Part shown: positions 1 through 11,200 of the stretch, piece after piece
How positions within the stretch are numbered: position 1 is the stretch's first letter
How the letters are laid out: each line of letters opens with the position of its first letter
Assembly: GCF_029633865.1 (NCBI RefSeq)
Contig: NC_079224.1
Coordinates: forward strand, 22,815,677-22,879,676
Direction of reading: 5' to 3'
DNA length: 64,000 bases
DNA from: Lampris incognitus
Lineage: Eukaryota > Chordata > Actinopteri > Lampriformes > Lampridae
Translations under genes and position numbers: made by a program
The notes under the pieces: generated by a model
Told to the model about the DNA's origin: nothing
Seen by the model: only the letters and a program-made list of their open reading frames with translations
The model's database searches: none

Positions 1-612
1 GTCTGTGCGGCCCTCCAAGGATATGCCTCCCCAGACCATCACTGACCCACCGCCAAACCGGTCATGCTGGAGGATGTTGCAGGCAGCAGAACGTTCTCCA
101 CAGCGTCTCCAGACTCTCTCACATCTGTCACATGTGTTCAGTGTGAACCTGCTCTCATCTGTGAAGAGCACAGGGCGCCAATGGCGAATCTGCCAACCAA
201 GATGTTCTCTGGCAAAGGTCAATCGGGCTGCACGGTGTTGGGCTGTGAGCACAGGCCCCAATTGTGGACGTCGGGCCCTCATACCATCCTCATGCATTCT
301 GTTTCTCACTGTTTGAGCAGAAACCTGCACATTAGTGGCCTGTTGAAGGTCGTTTTGTAGGGCTCCGGCAGTGCTCCTCCTGTTCCTCGTTGCACAAAGG
401 ACCAGATAGCGGTCCTGCTGCGGGGTTGTTGTCCTCCTGCGGCCCCCTCCACGTCTCCTGGTGTACTGGCCTGTCTCCTGGTACCTCCTCCATGCTCTGG
501 ACACTGTGCTGGGAGACACATCAAATCTTCTTGCCACAGCACGCATTGATGTGCCATCCTGGATGAGCTGCACTACCTGAGCAACTTCTGTAGGTTGCAG
601 ATACCGCCTCAT
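1..612 (-). CDS. Tc1-like transposase, N-terminal 204 residues, open to the window edge
   Basis: The cut-and-paste transposase binds the element's inverted repeats and moves it into TA sites. ATG is at 612-610 ([12 protein letters not shown]). I read 204 codons to the window edge without a stop. Residues 1-60 form a helix-turn-helix paired-like DNA-binding region ([20 protein letters not shown]), followed by the GRRR basic motif. The VLFTDESRF motif holds the first catalytic Asp of the DD34E triad and VMVWGGIS follows. The rest of the catalytic core is off the window. An open frame over this length suggests a young copy. Whether it is functional cannot be judged from half of it. Confidence 0.88.
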   Translation of the reverse strand, partial: MRRYLQPTEVAQVVQLIQDGTSMRAVARRFDVSPSTVSRAWRRYQETGQYTRRRGGGRRRTTTPQQDRYLVLCATRNRRSTAGALQNDLQQATNVQVSAQTVRNRMHEDGMRARRPQLGPVLTAQHRAARLTFAREHLGWQIRHWRPVLFTDESRFTLNTCDRCERVWRRCGERSAACNILQHDRFGGGSVMVWGGISLEGRTD

Positions 613-908
613 GCCACCTCTAGTGGTGAGGGCGCTAGCAAAATGAAAAACTAACCAAAGATCGGCCAGAAAAGATGAGGACAGGCAAATGGTCTGTGGC
701 CACCACCTGCAAATCCATTCCTTTTATAGGGGTTGTCTTGCAAATTGTCTAATTTCCACCTGGTGGAAATGAGACAATTTACCAACAGGTGAAATTGATT
801 CACAAATCAGTGTTGCTTCCTAACTGGACAGGTTGATATCTCAAAAGTGTGATTGACTTGGAGCTACATTGCATTGCTTATGTGTTCCCTTTATTTTTTT
901 GAGCAGTG
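1..908 (-). mobile_element. Tc1/mariner DNA transposon, 5' half (cut by window edge)
   Basis: The element reads right to left. Its outer end is the inverted-repeat tip at 881-908, ending in GAGCAGTG and followed by the TA target dinucleotide at 909-910. I recognise this end, with its CACTGCTCAAAAAAATAAAG start, as a common fish Tc1-like element. The non-coding leader (about 613-880) is followed by the transposase frame starting at 612. The other half lies beyond the left edge, so the second inverted repeat and TSD cannot be checked. Confidence 0.9.
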
Positions 909-911
909 TAT

Positions 912-1045
912 ATAAATATATGATGGAACCAGCCAGGCAGGCAGCTCTCCGGTATTTTTGATTTCCACTACTTCCCAGTTCTTGAGGTCAATGTTGAAGG
1001 TGATCAGCGTTCGCTTGATACAGTCCTTGTAGCGATACAGTCCTT
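912..1045 (-). pseudogene. LINE reverse-transcriptase C-terminal remnant
   Basis: Read on the minus strand, about 1036-950 gives RYKDCIKRTLITFNIDLKNW. This resembles the C-terminal end of many fish non-LTR retrotransposon proteins (KRYKD...LK..NI....W). Only about 40 residues are visible and there is no RT core. The clade cannot be assigned. Confidence 0.35.
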
Positions 1046-1999
1046 GCAGCCAAGAACAGAGAGCTGCAGGAACGGGTCCACCCCCTACTATCCCCTGTTC
1101 ACGCTGTTCCTGTCTCTTCTATTCTCACCTTGGACTGTCAAGCCATCTTCGTTTCAAGCACACACCTTAATCTCTTGGAATGGATCCTCGGACACGAGAG
1201 ACACTACCAACGACGATATATATATATATATATGAAGATTGTTGTGTTGCGTTGTTATTCTATGATATGTACATTGAGAGAGTCATGAAACCAGAGTCAA
1301 ATTCCATGTAGTGCAAACCTACATGGCCAATAAACATGATTGTGATTCTCATATATGCATGTACCCATGTAACTGGTAAAATAAGGGGCTTCCGAGAATG
1401 GGCTATAGGAATTTACTTTTTTAAATTTTTTTAAAGAATGGTGGCTCATCCCTTGATAGAAGACCAGAGGAAACTGAGAAGACTGGATTGCGATGAACAG
1501 ACAAACAAACAAACAAACAAACAAACAAACAAACAAATAAATAATCAGTGCCAGCTTGTATAAGTGGGGAAACTCTTCCCTTTGTGATATCTATTATTTC
1601 AACGGGTCTTTTGATCTAGGAAAGTTTGGAACAGCGGAGATACCACTAGCCTCCACCAAATGTGCGTGTCACAAATCTTCTCTTGAGTTATACTGAAACT
1701 AACCTGTAAAAGACATGCGAGAGTAAATGTCATGCGTATCCCCTCATTAGTAGCCAGTTGTGGTATATTAAGAGTAATTTCAGGATACGGTTTTGTACAA
1801 TGATAGAGATTTGATCAAGTCTGCCATTTTGTCCAATCTTATCAACAGACTGTGTGTGTGTGTGTTGGGGGGTATTTTGATTGTGGCTTTAACTACATTT
1901 CTCTTTCAAACTTATTCGTAATTTCTCTCTGTCAATAACGTTCAACATTTGTCAAGACATTCTCTTAGACTCGCTGGAGCAACCTCACTGTGCGAACCT
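1046..1999. other. Intergenic DNA with simple repeats
   Basis: I see no gene here. It holds a short (TA)n run at 1216-1232 and a CAAA tetranucleotide array at about 1500-1541. The remainder is AT-rich unique-looking sequence. Confidence 0.5.
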
Positions 2000-2933
2000 T
2001 GGAAGAAGCGTTCGAATGAAAGTCTCTTGAAAGGCTTTAATTTGTAATGACGACACCAATCGATAATGGGTCCCGGAGCGAACCAGTCGAGCGGATCTTC
2101 GGCTGTCATTGGTCAGCTGTTTAAAAGGCGATGCGCCGCTTCCGGTCAACCGACCGACCCAGGTTCCTGTGTCACGTCGCGCATCGCTCATCACTCAAGT
2201 CGTGCGCAATTGCTGCTGCGCATGCTCCCCACGATGCAGCGCGGCTGCCCGTATGGCCATCTTGTCAAGAGTGAAGGAGGTAGCCGCCGCAGCTCAGCGT
2301 CTCATTGGTCTCAAATGTGAAATCTAAGGCCGCTTCCTCCTCAACTTTTTCGGCTCGGCTTCGAAGCAACAGTGTCGCTCGCTGAACAATCCCGGAGCTT
2401 TGTGAGTTGATTTGGCGGAAAGGGCCTCCTTTGAGAAGATGTCTTACATACTTGTCCCAACGTAAAGAGGGAGGGGGGAGTGTTTGCAGGCAGTCGGCAG
2501 CCAGTTTGCTTGACTTTGCTAGCTAGCTCCGCGAGGGCTGTGGGCCCGCCTCAGCCTAAAGTACCTCACACAGCTGGGCAACACACCCTGCGACAGCGGC
2601 CATCCGACAACTGCGGAACCAGGACGTCACCGACGCGGGCAGGCCAGTCTGGATGGGGCTCAGCTTTGGATCGATTAGTTAGAGACTATTTGTGTTGTTG
2701 GCAAACGCTAGGGTCCGCTGGACGAGACTAATTGAGTAGCCTCGCATGAAGAGCTCATAGAAATGCAACAGGAGACCCAGAGGAAGGATGGCGCAGATAC
2801 GTATTGATTGCACTTCGCTACACAAACCGAAATAGATGCAGATCCGCTGTTTTGATACAATTTAATTTCTTGATAGCCGATTTTTGACGGAATACATCCT
2901 TAGCCATTAGGGGGTTGTTAACAGGCTGTCAAT
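2000..2933 (+). promoter_or_regulatory. tsc22d2: Probable tsc22d2 promoter and 5' UTR
   Basis: This GC-richer interval precedes the tsc22d2 start codon. It contains an inverted CCAAT box (ATTGG, 2108-2112) followed at 2120 by a TATA-like TTTAAAAG, and a second ATTGG at about 2303. The spacing suits a transcription start near 2150, leaving a long 5' UTR to 2933. The start site is inferred from motifs only. Confidence 0.45.
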
Positions 2934-4840
2934 ATGTCGAAAATGCCGGCCAAAAAAAAGAGCTGTTTCCAGATCACAAGTGTGATACAGGCCCAGGTAG
3001 CGGCTAACAGTGCCACCGACGACACAGAGAGCCTGGACGATCCGGACGAGTCGCGGACTGAAGACGTCTCGTCTGAAATATTCGATGTGTCACGGGCCGA
3101 TTACGAGCCAGTGTGTGACAGAAGTTCATCCGAAGAGGCACTTAACAATGTAGGAGAGCCAGAGGCACCTAGCGGTATGGTACCACAACCCATATCTCAA
3201 GTTGGTAATTTTTCTTTATTGTCGAGCAATCCCAACGGGGGCATTCGAAAAGTAGGAGTGGCAGGCTCAACGATAGGCAGTCAGCAAGCCCTGGGAACTG
3301 CTGCTGCTGCTGCAACTAGTTTGCCCTTAATCACTCAGTCTGGGGTGATACAACAACAGGCCATTCCAGCAGTGGGCGGTGGGGCGACCAGTGTGTTGGC
3401 GAATACATCCCAGCCAGCCCCAATACCTAGTTCTACTCCTTCCTCTTCTACCACCACCTCCACGGCGAGTTGTAGCTCACGGTTCAGGGTCATTAAGCTT
3501 GATCATGGTACTGGGGAGCCCTTCAGAAGAGGTAGGTGGACATGCACCGAATTCTATGAGAAGGACTCTGAGAGCTCTGTTGCAAGCAGGACTGTAGATA
3601 GCATTCGGCATGCAAATGTAACAGTGGATACCAGTGCAGATAGAGACAGTGGGCTTGGGCATACAGGTGGTTCTGTGGTCACCCCCGCAACACACTCAGG
3701 TCAGGGCTTGGGCTCTGTGGCGGATACTTCACTCTCTGCCCCTCGCATGCATTCAGTGGAGACACAGCAACAACATATCCACCATCAAAGCTATGGTACT
3801 GGGCAACAGGGTGTGAGTGGGACCGCCACACAGAATGCGTTTTCCAGCAGCAAGCCTACAGTTGTTCCAGCTCAGCAGCAACAGCCAACAGCAGGAGGTC
3901 TCCAGTCCTCCACCCCACAGAACCTGCTGCCTGCAGGGCAGAACGGTCTGCCTCAAGGTAGTATCCATGTACAGAAGTCTCCTGTCATACCCTTGGCAGC
4001 ACAGCCCCAGCCTGTAGTCTATTCACCGCAGCAGCAGCCGCCCATGGTGCAGCAGCTTCCCCTGGGGCACCACCTGGCTGGCCAGCCCTCTGGGTTGATA
4101 CAGAAACAGACGGAATACTACCAACCGCACCAGCCTGCTTCCCTGCAGCCAGCAGTCACCGCTGGCCAGCTGCTACCAGTGGCAAACCCTTCTACAGGGT
4201 CCCAGCCAGTTGTACAAGGTCCTTCGCCAGTCATGACGCCAGCTGTTGGAGGAGCTTCTGTGCCAAGTCAGGTAGGAGAGATAGCTGTAACAGGAGGGGG
4301 ATCTCTACTTTCCAGCCACACAGCCCCAGGTCTTTTGCTGCAGCAGACCAGTGGAGGAATGGGAGGTGTTGGGGCCTCCAAGCTGGTCGGAGGGTCCACT
4401 CTCCTGCAGCAGAGTGTGGGTCAGTATGCCACTTCTTTACAGCCACAGCCCCATAGCCTCCACCCTACAACCCCCAGTGTACAAAACGTGCCTGCTGTCA
4501 CAGTGAACTCCAGTGTGCCCACTGCTGTGCCCAGTGCCTCAAGTGCAGCCATGCCAAACCTGACAACTTCTAGTTTGCCTCCAAGTCAGCAGTCTCAGTT
4601 GCCCTGCAGCAGTACAGGTGCTCCAGGGGGTTTGGGGGTGCAAGGACTCTCATCTGCTGGATTTGGACAGGTTGAAGCTGGGAGTGGAAGGAAGTCGGAA
4701 GGTCACGCCAACACCCAATTTCCTGTCATCTCTGGGAAGGACCTAATGAAGCCTCTGATTCCTGAGAGCCTTCAGCTCACCACGCCGACTGTCAACAGCC
4801 TGTTTGGAATACCCATACCTGTTGATGGGGATGAGGACAG
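2934..4840 (+). CDS. tsc22d2: tsc22d2 coding exon 1 (large)
   Basis: It encodes residues 1-635 plus two bases of the next codon. The donor is ACAG|GTAATA at 4840/4841, phase 2. It ends in [21 protein letters not shown], a conserved stretch just before the TSC box in the family. The open frame runs four bases past the donor to a TAA, which is read-through into the intron and not a real end. Confidence 0.95.
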
Positions 4841-7800
4841 GTAATATTCATTAACCTCATGCCACTCTGCTTTAGGCCTTTTATCTTACATGAATTGACA
4901 AAATACTAGGGTTCAGGGAACTCCAGAATTTTGTCACATTTAGAACACCATTGTGAGGCACTTTAGTCCAAATGTTTTATAGCTTTGAACAACTAGCAAT
5001 AAAGCCCAACTGGGTTTATTTCAATGTGAATTCGGTTTCTTACGACACAATGCAGTAGGTGCATTATTCTGAATTAGGAGAACTGTGGTTCTGCAGGCTT
5101 GTCATGGCAGATTAAATTAGGTCATTTGCAGTCATCCCAAGGGGGTGTGTCACAAGTGTTTGTGTTTTAGTGTATGTCAAGCTTGAGAGAGAGACTGTTG
5201 CTCTTTTTTTGGGGGGGGGCAAAATGATGGCATCACATTAATTCCTGTCATAGTGTGTATAAGGGAGTGATTTTTTTTGTTTTGTTGTGTTTATAAATGT
5301 GTACTGTAACAATTCTGGTCGTTATTGGAAACTTGGATGTCTCATATTTATCTAACTTCTAAATTACACTTCTGGGCAGTCTCTAAAGTGGTGTCTTGGC
5401 TCCGAAATTGATCTTTAGTAGCTTTTCTAGTTGCTACTGTGCATAGTCATCTAAGCATTCCAATAAGCGTATGAAAAACAAAAGTTGTACTCGGGGGGGG
5501 GGGGGGTACTTTCTAATACAAACATGGCGGAGTTTGAGTATGTTGCCTCATTTTATGATATCATGGTTTCCACTCAGCCCCAACAGGCTCTTCTCAGAAA
5601 AGTGTTTATAGGGGATTTTAGAGGATTGGCTGAATTAACTGTTGATTGGCTGACTGCTGTAGAAATTATGTTGGTTTTATTGTTAAAAATCTAGGGGATT
5701 GATCAGTTCCTCTTCTGTGATTGCATCAAGAAAATAACCAACAGCACACAACATTGCTGAAAGTTAGATAATTAAAGAATAATTGGTCATCTGGTTTAGA
5801 TTTAGTTGAGGGTAATTACCTAAACATGCCAGATTGGCTCCCAGTCTGTTTGTAAGTATAAACAATGTGATGATACAGGAAACGGCCTCTGCATGAGTAC
5901 AAAGATTAATTCATTTGAAGGTGTCACAGGATTTGCTTTCATTATTGTAGTGCCTATTCTTTGAATTCCAGCATAGCACAACTGAGGTTGTGCAGTTAGA
6001 TTTGGAGGGATTGGTAGGTAGGTGTGAGCGGAAATGGTAAAGTGCCTCAAATCTCTTGGTGGTTTCCATTTACATGCTTTATAGACCAGAATATGGGCAA
6101 CACATTCAGAGCACAAGCTCTGCTTTTTGCTCATATGTAGCTTGATGGCTTGAAGTTAGTTAATAAGCCTAAGATCATAGGTAATTCAGTGTGTCACATG
6201 GCCATGAAATATAATGTAGTCCTTCAGCTGTCAATTTGATGATTTTTAAAATCCTAAATTATTTGATTGGTGGTCTTCAAATTGGTTAATCATAAGGGCT
6301 GATCTAATGGTGTGGAAAACTAAAATTTTTGTGCACATGGAAAACTAGACTTTGTTATACTAGTTGCATCGTAACTTGATTAAAGTTACGATGCAACTAG
6401 TATAACTCCCTGTTGGAGTCTGAGCAGTGGTTAGTGTGTTTTGACATGAGTGGTCAGAAGCTGTATGCTTTTAAGTAGAGATGCACCAATCCACCTTTTC
6501 AGTTCCGATACCGAATTTGGATATGGATATCTACCGATACCTACCGATACTAGAGCTCCTTTTTCTTGAATGTTGTTTGTGGTGGTATTTATTTGTAAGG
6601 TTGACTAAGTGGTGATCTGCAAAACCAACTGGACATATGTTGCTCCTGACTAACCTGGTGTGAGAGTGTCTGGTGATACACCCTGTCTAGCCTGGCAGCA
6701 CTGACCCTGTTCCCTGAAACTCTTACCCATGTGTACTTTATGGCGTTTGAATTTTTTTATTCCCCAAGCATCAATGAAATCAAATTGTGACAGTAACCTG
6801 GATAAAGTGATGAAAGATTGTAAAGGTGGTTCTTCACTTGTCCTGTCCTTTCACTTGCCGTCACCGAGAGCCAGGAAAAGGAGGATGATAACATTGTCAT
6901 CCTCCTCCTCCTGGCTCGGTGACAGGTGGGTCCGCTGCCGCCTCTTCCGCGTCACTCTGCGCCTTCTGTCCAAGCGTGGCTGAAGCAGCTGCCGGGGAGG
7001 TTACGCAGGCAGCAGCACCACTGACTCCACGCACACTGGGTCCCTCTGATACAGTTACTACATCATCTTTGGCCATTTTATTTTTCTCCGAATTAATATG
7101 GAGTTTAGGAGACTCCAGGAATACATTTTGTGGGGTTTCACTTGTTTACTCGCGGCCATCGACCTCGTTACTTCCCCCTCCCTCCTCGCTACTTGCCCGC
7201 TTCAGCCGCCTAGTCAGTGGCTTCTGCATCCTCTGCTTCCCGCTTTCTATGCGGACAAGCAAAGTGTTTGTGTCCCACGTCCCCGCACTCAAAAAAAACT
7301 TCATTCTGCCTTAACTTACATATACCATTTTGGCTGGGCTTAAAATTGCATTGCATATTTATAATTCATGAAAACATCAGACTATGGAATCTAGATCAGT
7401 CGTGGATCGGCAACGTGAGTCCGATATCTGATGAGTGAATTATGTTAGTATTGGCTACTGATATTGGATCGGATCAGTCCCAACTCTACTTTTAAAGTGA
7501 ATTAAATGCATAGTACATTTTCCAATAGATTTCTACATGTTGTCAGAAGTTAAAGGACTGTGGCGTAAGTGGTGATCTTCACAGTAATATTCAATTTGCT
7601 AATGCTGCAACAGTTCCGAAGGGAATCGTATGAATACTGCATGGCCAGTTCCATTAACATTGGCTGGGGAGTGGTTTGCCTTCTCCTTTTCTATATGGAT
7701 GCTGTCTTTCATATATTGACTTTAGACACCAGCCTAGGCCAGGGATAGAATGCTTGTTTTAATGAAATGACTATCATAGTTGTCTTAGGGCTCTATTCCA

Positions 7801-8145
7801 AATAAGACCAATTATGCCACAATGAAATGAAAGCAGTAATTTAAAATTGCCGGTTGACAAACTTGCTTATTGTAAAATAACAAGCATAGTGTTTGGACCC
7901 ACTTGACTATTGCTTATGAGAAGATTCAACTCACAGGCTGATGAGAGCAGGGCTCTCTTACGACAGCAAGGCCCTATCAGAGAGTGAACAGTGGTCTTTC
8001 CATCATGCCCCCATTCTGCAGATAAGAGGCTCGTCACCGGGGCGTGTCAACCAACTGTGCTTGTCATCACGTTGTAGTCCAACTCTCTGGCTGTGGTAGT
8101 CAAGCTAAATCGGTGTTGTGTATATGTGTGTATATATATATAAAG

Positions 8146-8205
<60 letters not shown>

Positions 8206-11200
8206 CAACACCGATTTATATATGTACATGTAGCTTTTTCTCTGAAATTGTCAATGGTGTTGTGAGTGCTCAACTAATGAGGAGCGGAATATCAACACAG
8301 ATGCAGGAAAAAAGATTTTAATACTTTTTCCTGTATCTGCGTTGATATATATATATAATCCAGTGAGTCAAGTCAATTCTTTGAGACAGTACAAGCCTGT
8401 TTCATGTCATAAGCAATCAGCTGATGATTGCTTATGGCATGAAATAGACTTGTACTGTCTCATAAAGAATTTACTTGATTCACTGGATTATTTTGCTCCT
8501 TATTCGTTAAGCATTTTCCCTACTGTTGAGTGTTTCTTTGAACAAAGTTTTATTTATTTATTTATTCATTCATTCATTTATTTATTAAATGTCGCCTACA
8601 CTTGCTCTAGAAACATGTATGTCATGTCACCGCTGCTGTAGTATTGGTACATCGGTCTGTGCTTTTACACACAGCCCCACTGACTGACAGGGCAAGGTAG
8701 AACAGTTGTTTCTTACGTAAATGAAGTGCTGAATGACAGTCCAGAGCAGAAGTTGTATGTGGTATCCTCAGAAGTGGTGGCTGCAGAGAGGAATCTGTTG
8801 AGCCTCACTTGAGCAGGCATGTCAACTATGCCCAATAGTTTCTATATCACTCTCGCTCAAGTTTCCTCTTTCTGTCACTTGCTTGTCTCAATTTCTTGTT
8901 AATTTCTCTGTCTTTCTCCCTTGCTGCCTCCATTCCCCTCTCAAGTATCCTTGGGCGATTGGACAACTATATCAGCAATCGCCAATTGACTGAGTCCAAT
9001 CAGCGATTGTTGTTTTTTGTTTGCTTTTTTGGCTGGTTTTTGTCCTTGTTGGGCTGACGATGGCCAGTAAGAAAATGTTGACACATTGCCCAACCCTACT
9101 TTGTGCTCTGTGTTTCATAGTCTTGACATGTATCAGTATGACTGGGGCATGAGGCAGCACTGACATAAGTAGGGTAACCCCTTCCTTTGGTGTTTGCCAT
9201 CCCGAAAATTTCTCTGTTTTGGTCCCAGACAGACTACCTGAGTATTAGTAGCACACATGAACATTGGTGCACATGTACACACACACTGATTGCACATTTA
9301 AATCGTACATAGAACAAAATTGTCACATTATGCACAATGTGTGTACAGTGGACTGGTTTGGTATCACCAGTTATTTGGCGTTGTTTACTCCCCTCACCAT
9401 ACATACACACAGTCAAGTCAATTTTATTTGTATAGCTCAAGTGACCCTGGCAAGTAACTAAAGTGAAGCAGGCAAGGGATTGAAGTTGATGTATTCCTAA
9501 CAAAATTTGATACCCTCAGCCCATTTTTTTTCCCATTTGGCTTGTCAGCCGAATTCTCCATTCAGTATTTTTTTTTATTATTATTATTTTGCAGCGATTT
9601 TTATGTCTATGCGGAATTGACACACTGGGAGGAGTTTCTAAGGTTTTTGTGACATGAGTGATTTGTGAAAACTTATTTTGATCATCGCGTCATTCTGTGT
9701 ACAAGTCACTTCATGCTGGAAAGGTGCATCGTCCACATAATGCTAAGTAATTTGGAGTCTGACTCACTGGGGAGGTATAGGAGAGGCGCAGAGGAGTGGG
9801 GGGAAGGGTTTTATTAACACTGCGAATGAAGAGACTTTGTGTTGGACCAAGGGGGTGTGTCTGGAGAAGGGACGGGTTGACTGTGTGCTTGTGTGTGCAC
9901 TGCATGGGCACACATGTAAAGGGAGTTGGGTCCAATTATGGAGGAACAGTTGGTGTTGTAGGGTTACTTCCTGGAGAGAGTGGCCCACTTCACTGTAGAG
10001 AGCATATACATTTCACCTGGAAGTGTTTGCATGTGATAGAGCGACATAAGAGGAAGAGTGCACACAAAGCCTTTTGCTGTTTATCCAAACACTTTGCATA
10101 CTTTGGCAAACACTTTGAATCCAAAGGCTCATGATATATATATATATATAGATGTGTGTGTGTGTATGTGTGTGCATTAAAAAAAATCAAAATGGCAAAC
10201 CCTGTTAAACATTAGCCCCATTAGCATTAAACCCCTAACACTGCCAGTGTTATACTATTCTGCCCTTCCTTTTGAGTTGCAAAGGTACCACCTCCAGTGC
10301 CAGGGCAAAAAATTACCAGTAATCTTCTGCCCCTTCTTTAAACTGTTAAGCTGTGTGTACCATGCATGGTGTGTGAGTGAGTGCACACGCTTATCAAGTC
10401 CTCCATCCTGCCCCCCTGTTAGAGCCTTTAATGCTATTTAAAAAGAATGGTGCATTGTTCTGGGTGGACCGACTGCCAGTTTGTGTGTCTCTTAAAGTTT
10501 TCCCTCATTCGATGCCTCCACCCCAGGTATGGAGGGGTCTCTATTGTTCTAATGGGGAGAGGAACGTCAACTGCTCAGCTCTGGATTTTGTATTTTGTTT
10601 GAACTGTATTTTTAACGGAGAATGTATTGTACTGTGTGCACGTAAGCTTGGTTGTGGCTGTGTTTGTCGGCTGTGGTCTTCTTGTCAGCTAGTGGTATTG
10701 AAGTGGCTTAAAGGTTTCACAAAACCTGATTTTTGAGCTTTTTTGCTACCTTATTCCCCTCTGTATATCCCTTGCCTTATTTTCCTATCAGAGGTCTGAG
10801 ATGACCTCCTGTCACTGCTGCTGTGTCTTCTCATTGACTCAGCTTCTCAAGAAATGTGTCTCAATATTGAAATCTGGGTCACATTCAGGGGAACTCAAGT
10901 GTCTTAGGCTACATTTATGCTACACCTCAAATCTGTCCTACTTTTGCTAGTGGGGGCATAGTTATAGCGGATATTAGTCTGTTGGAAGACAACAGTTTGT
11001 GATTATAGATATTTTTAGGTCTCTGTATTTAGCCTTAACTCGAGCACGTATTGTAATTAGAGATGCAGTGATTGCATTTTTCTTGGCTGATTCCGATTTT
11101 TCTTTTTAAAGTCTGACCTGCCAATTCTGGTTTTGGCGGTTTCTGATATTTTTTTTCCCTACGAACTATAACTGAAAGCATACACAAACATTCCTGTGAC

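Noticed and set aside
5-360. Plus-strand frames of about 100 codons
   Set aside because: They are antisense to the Tc1 transposase, whose frame and motifs are clear on the minus strand.
8044-8321. Short frames on both strands rich in Thr-His or Tyr-Ile
   Set aside because: They translate the (CA)n/(TA)n microsatellite inside a hairpin.
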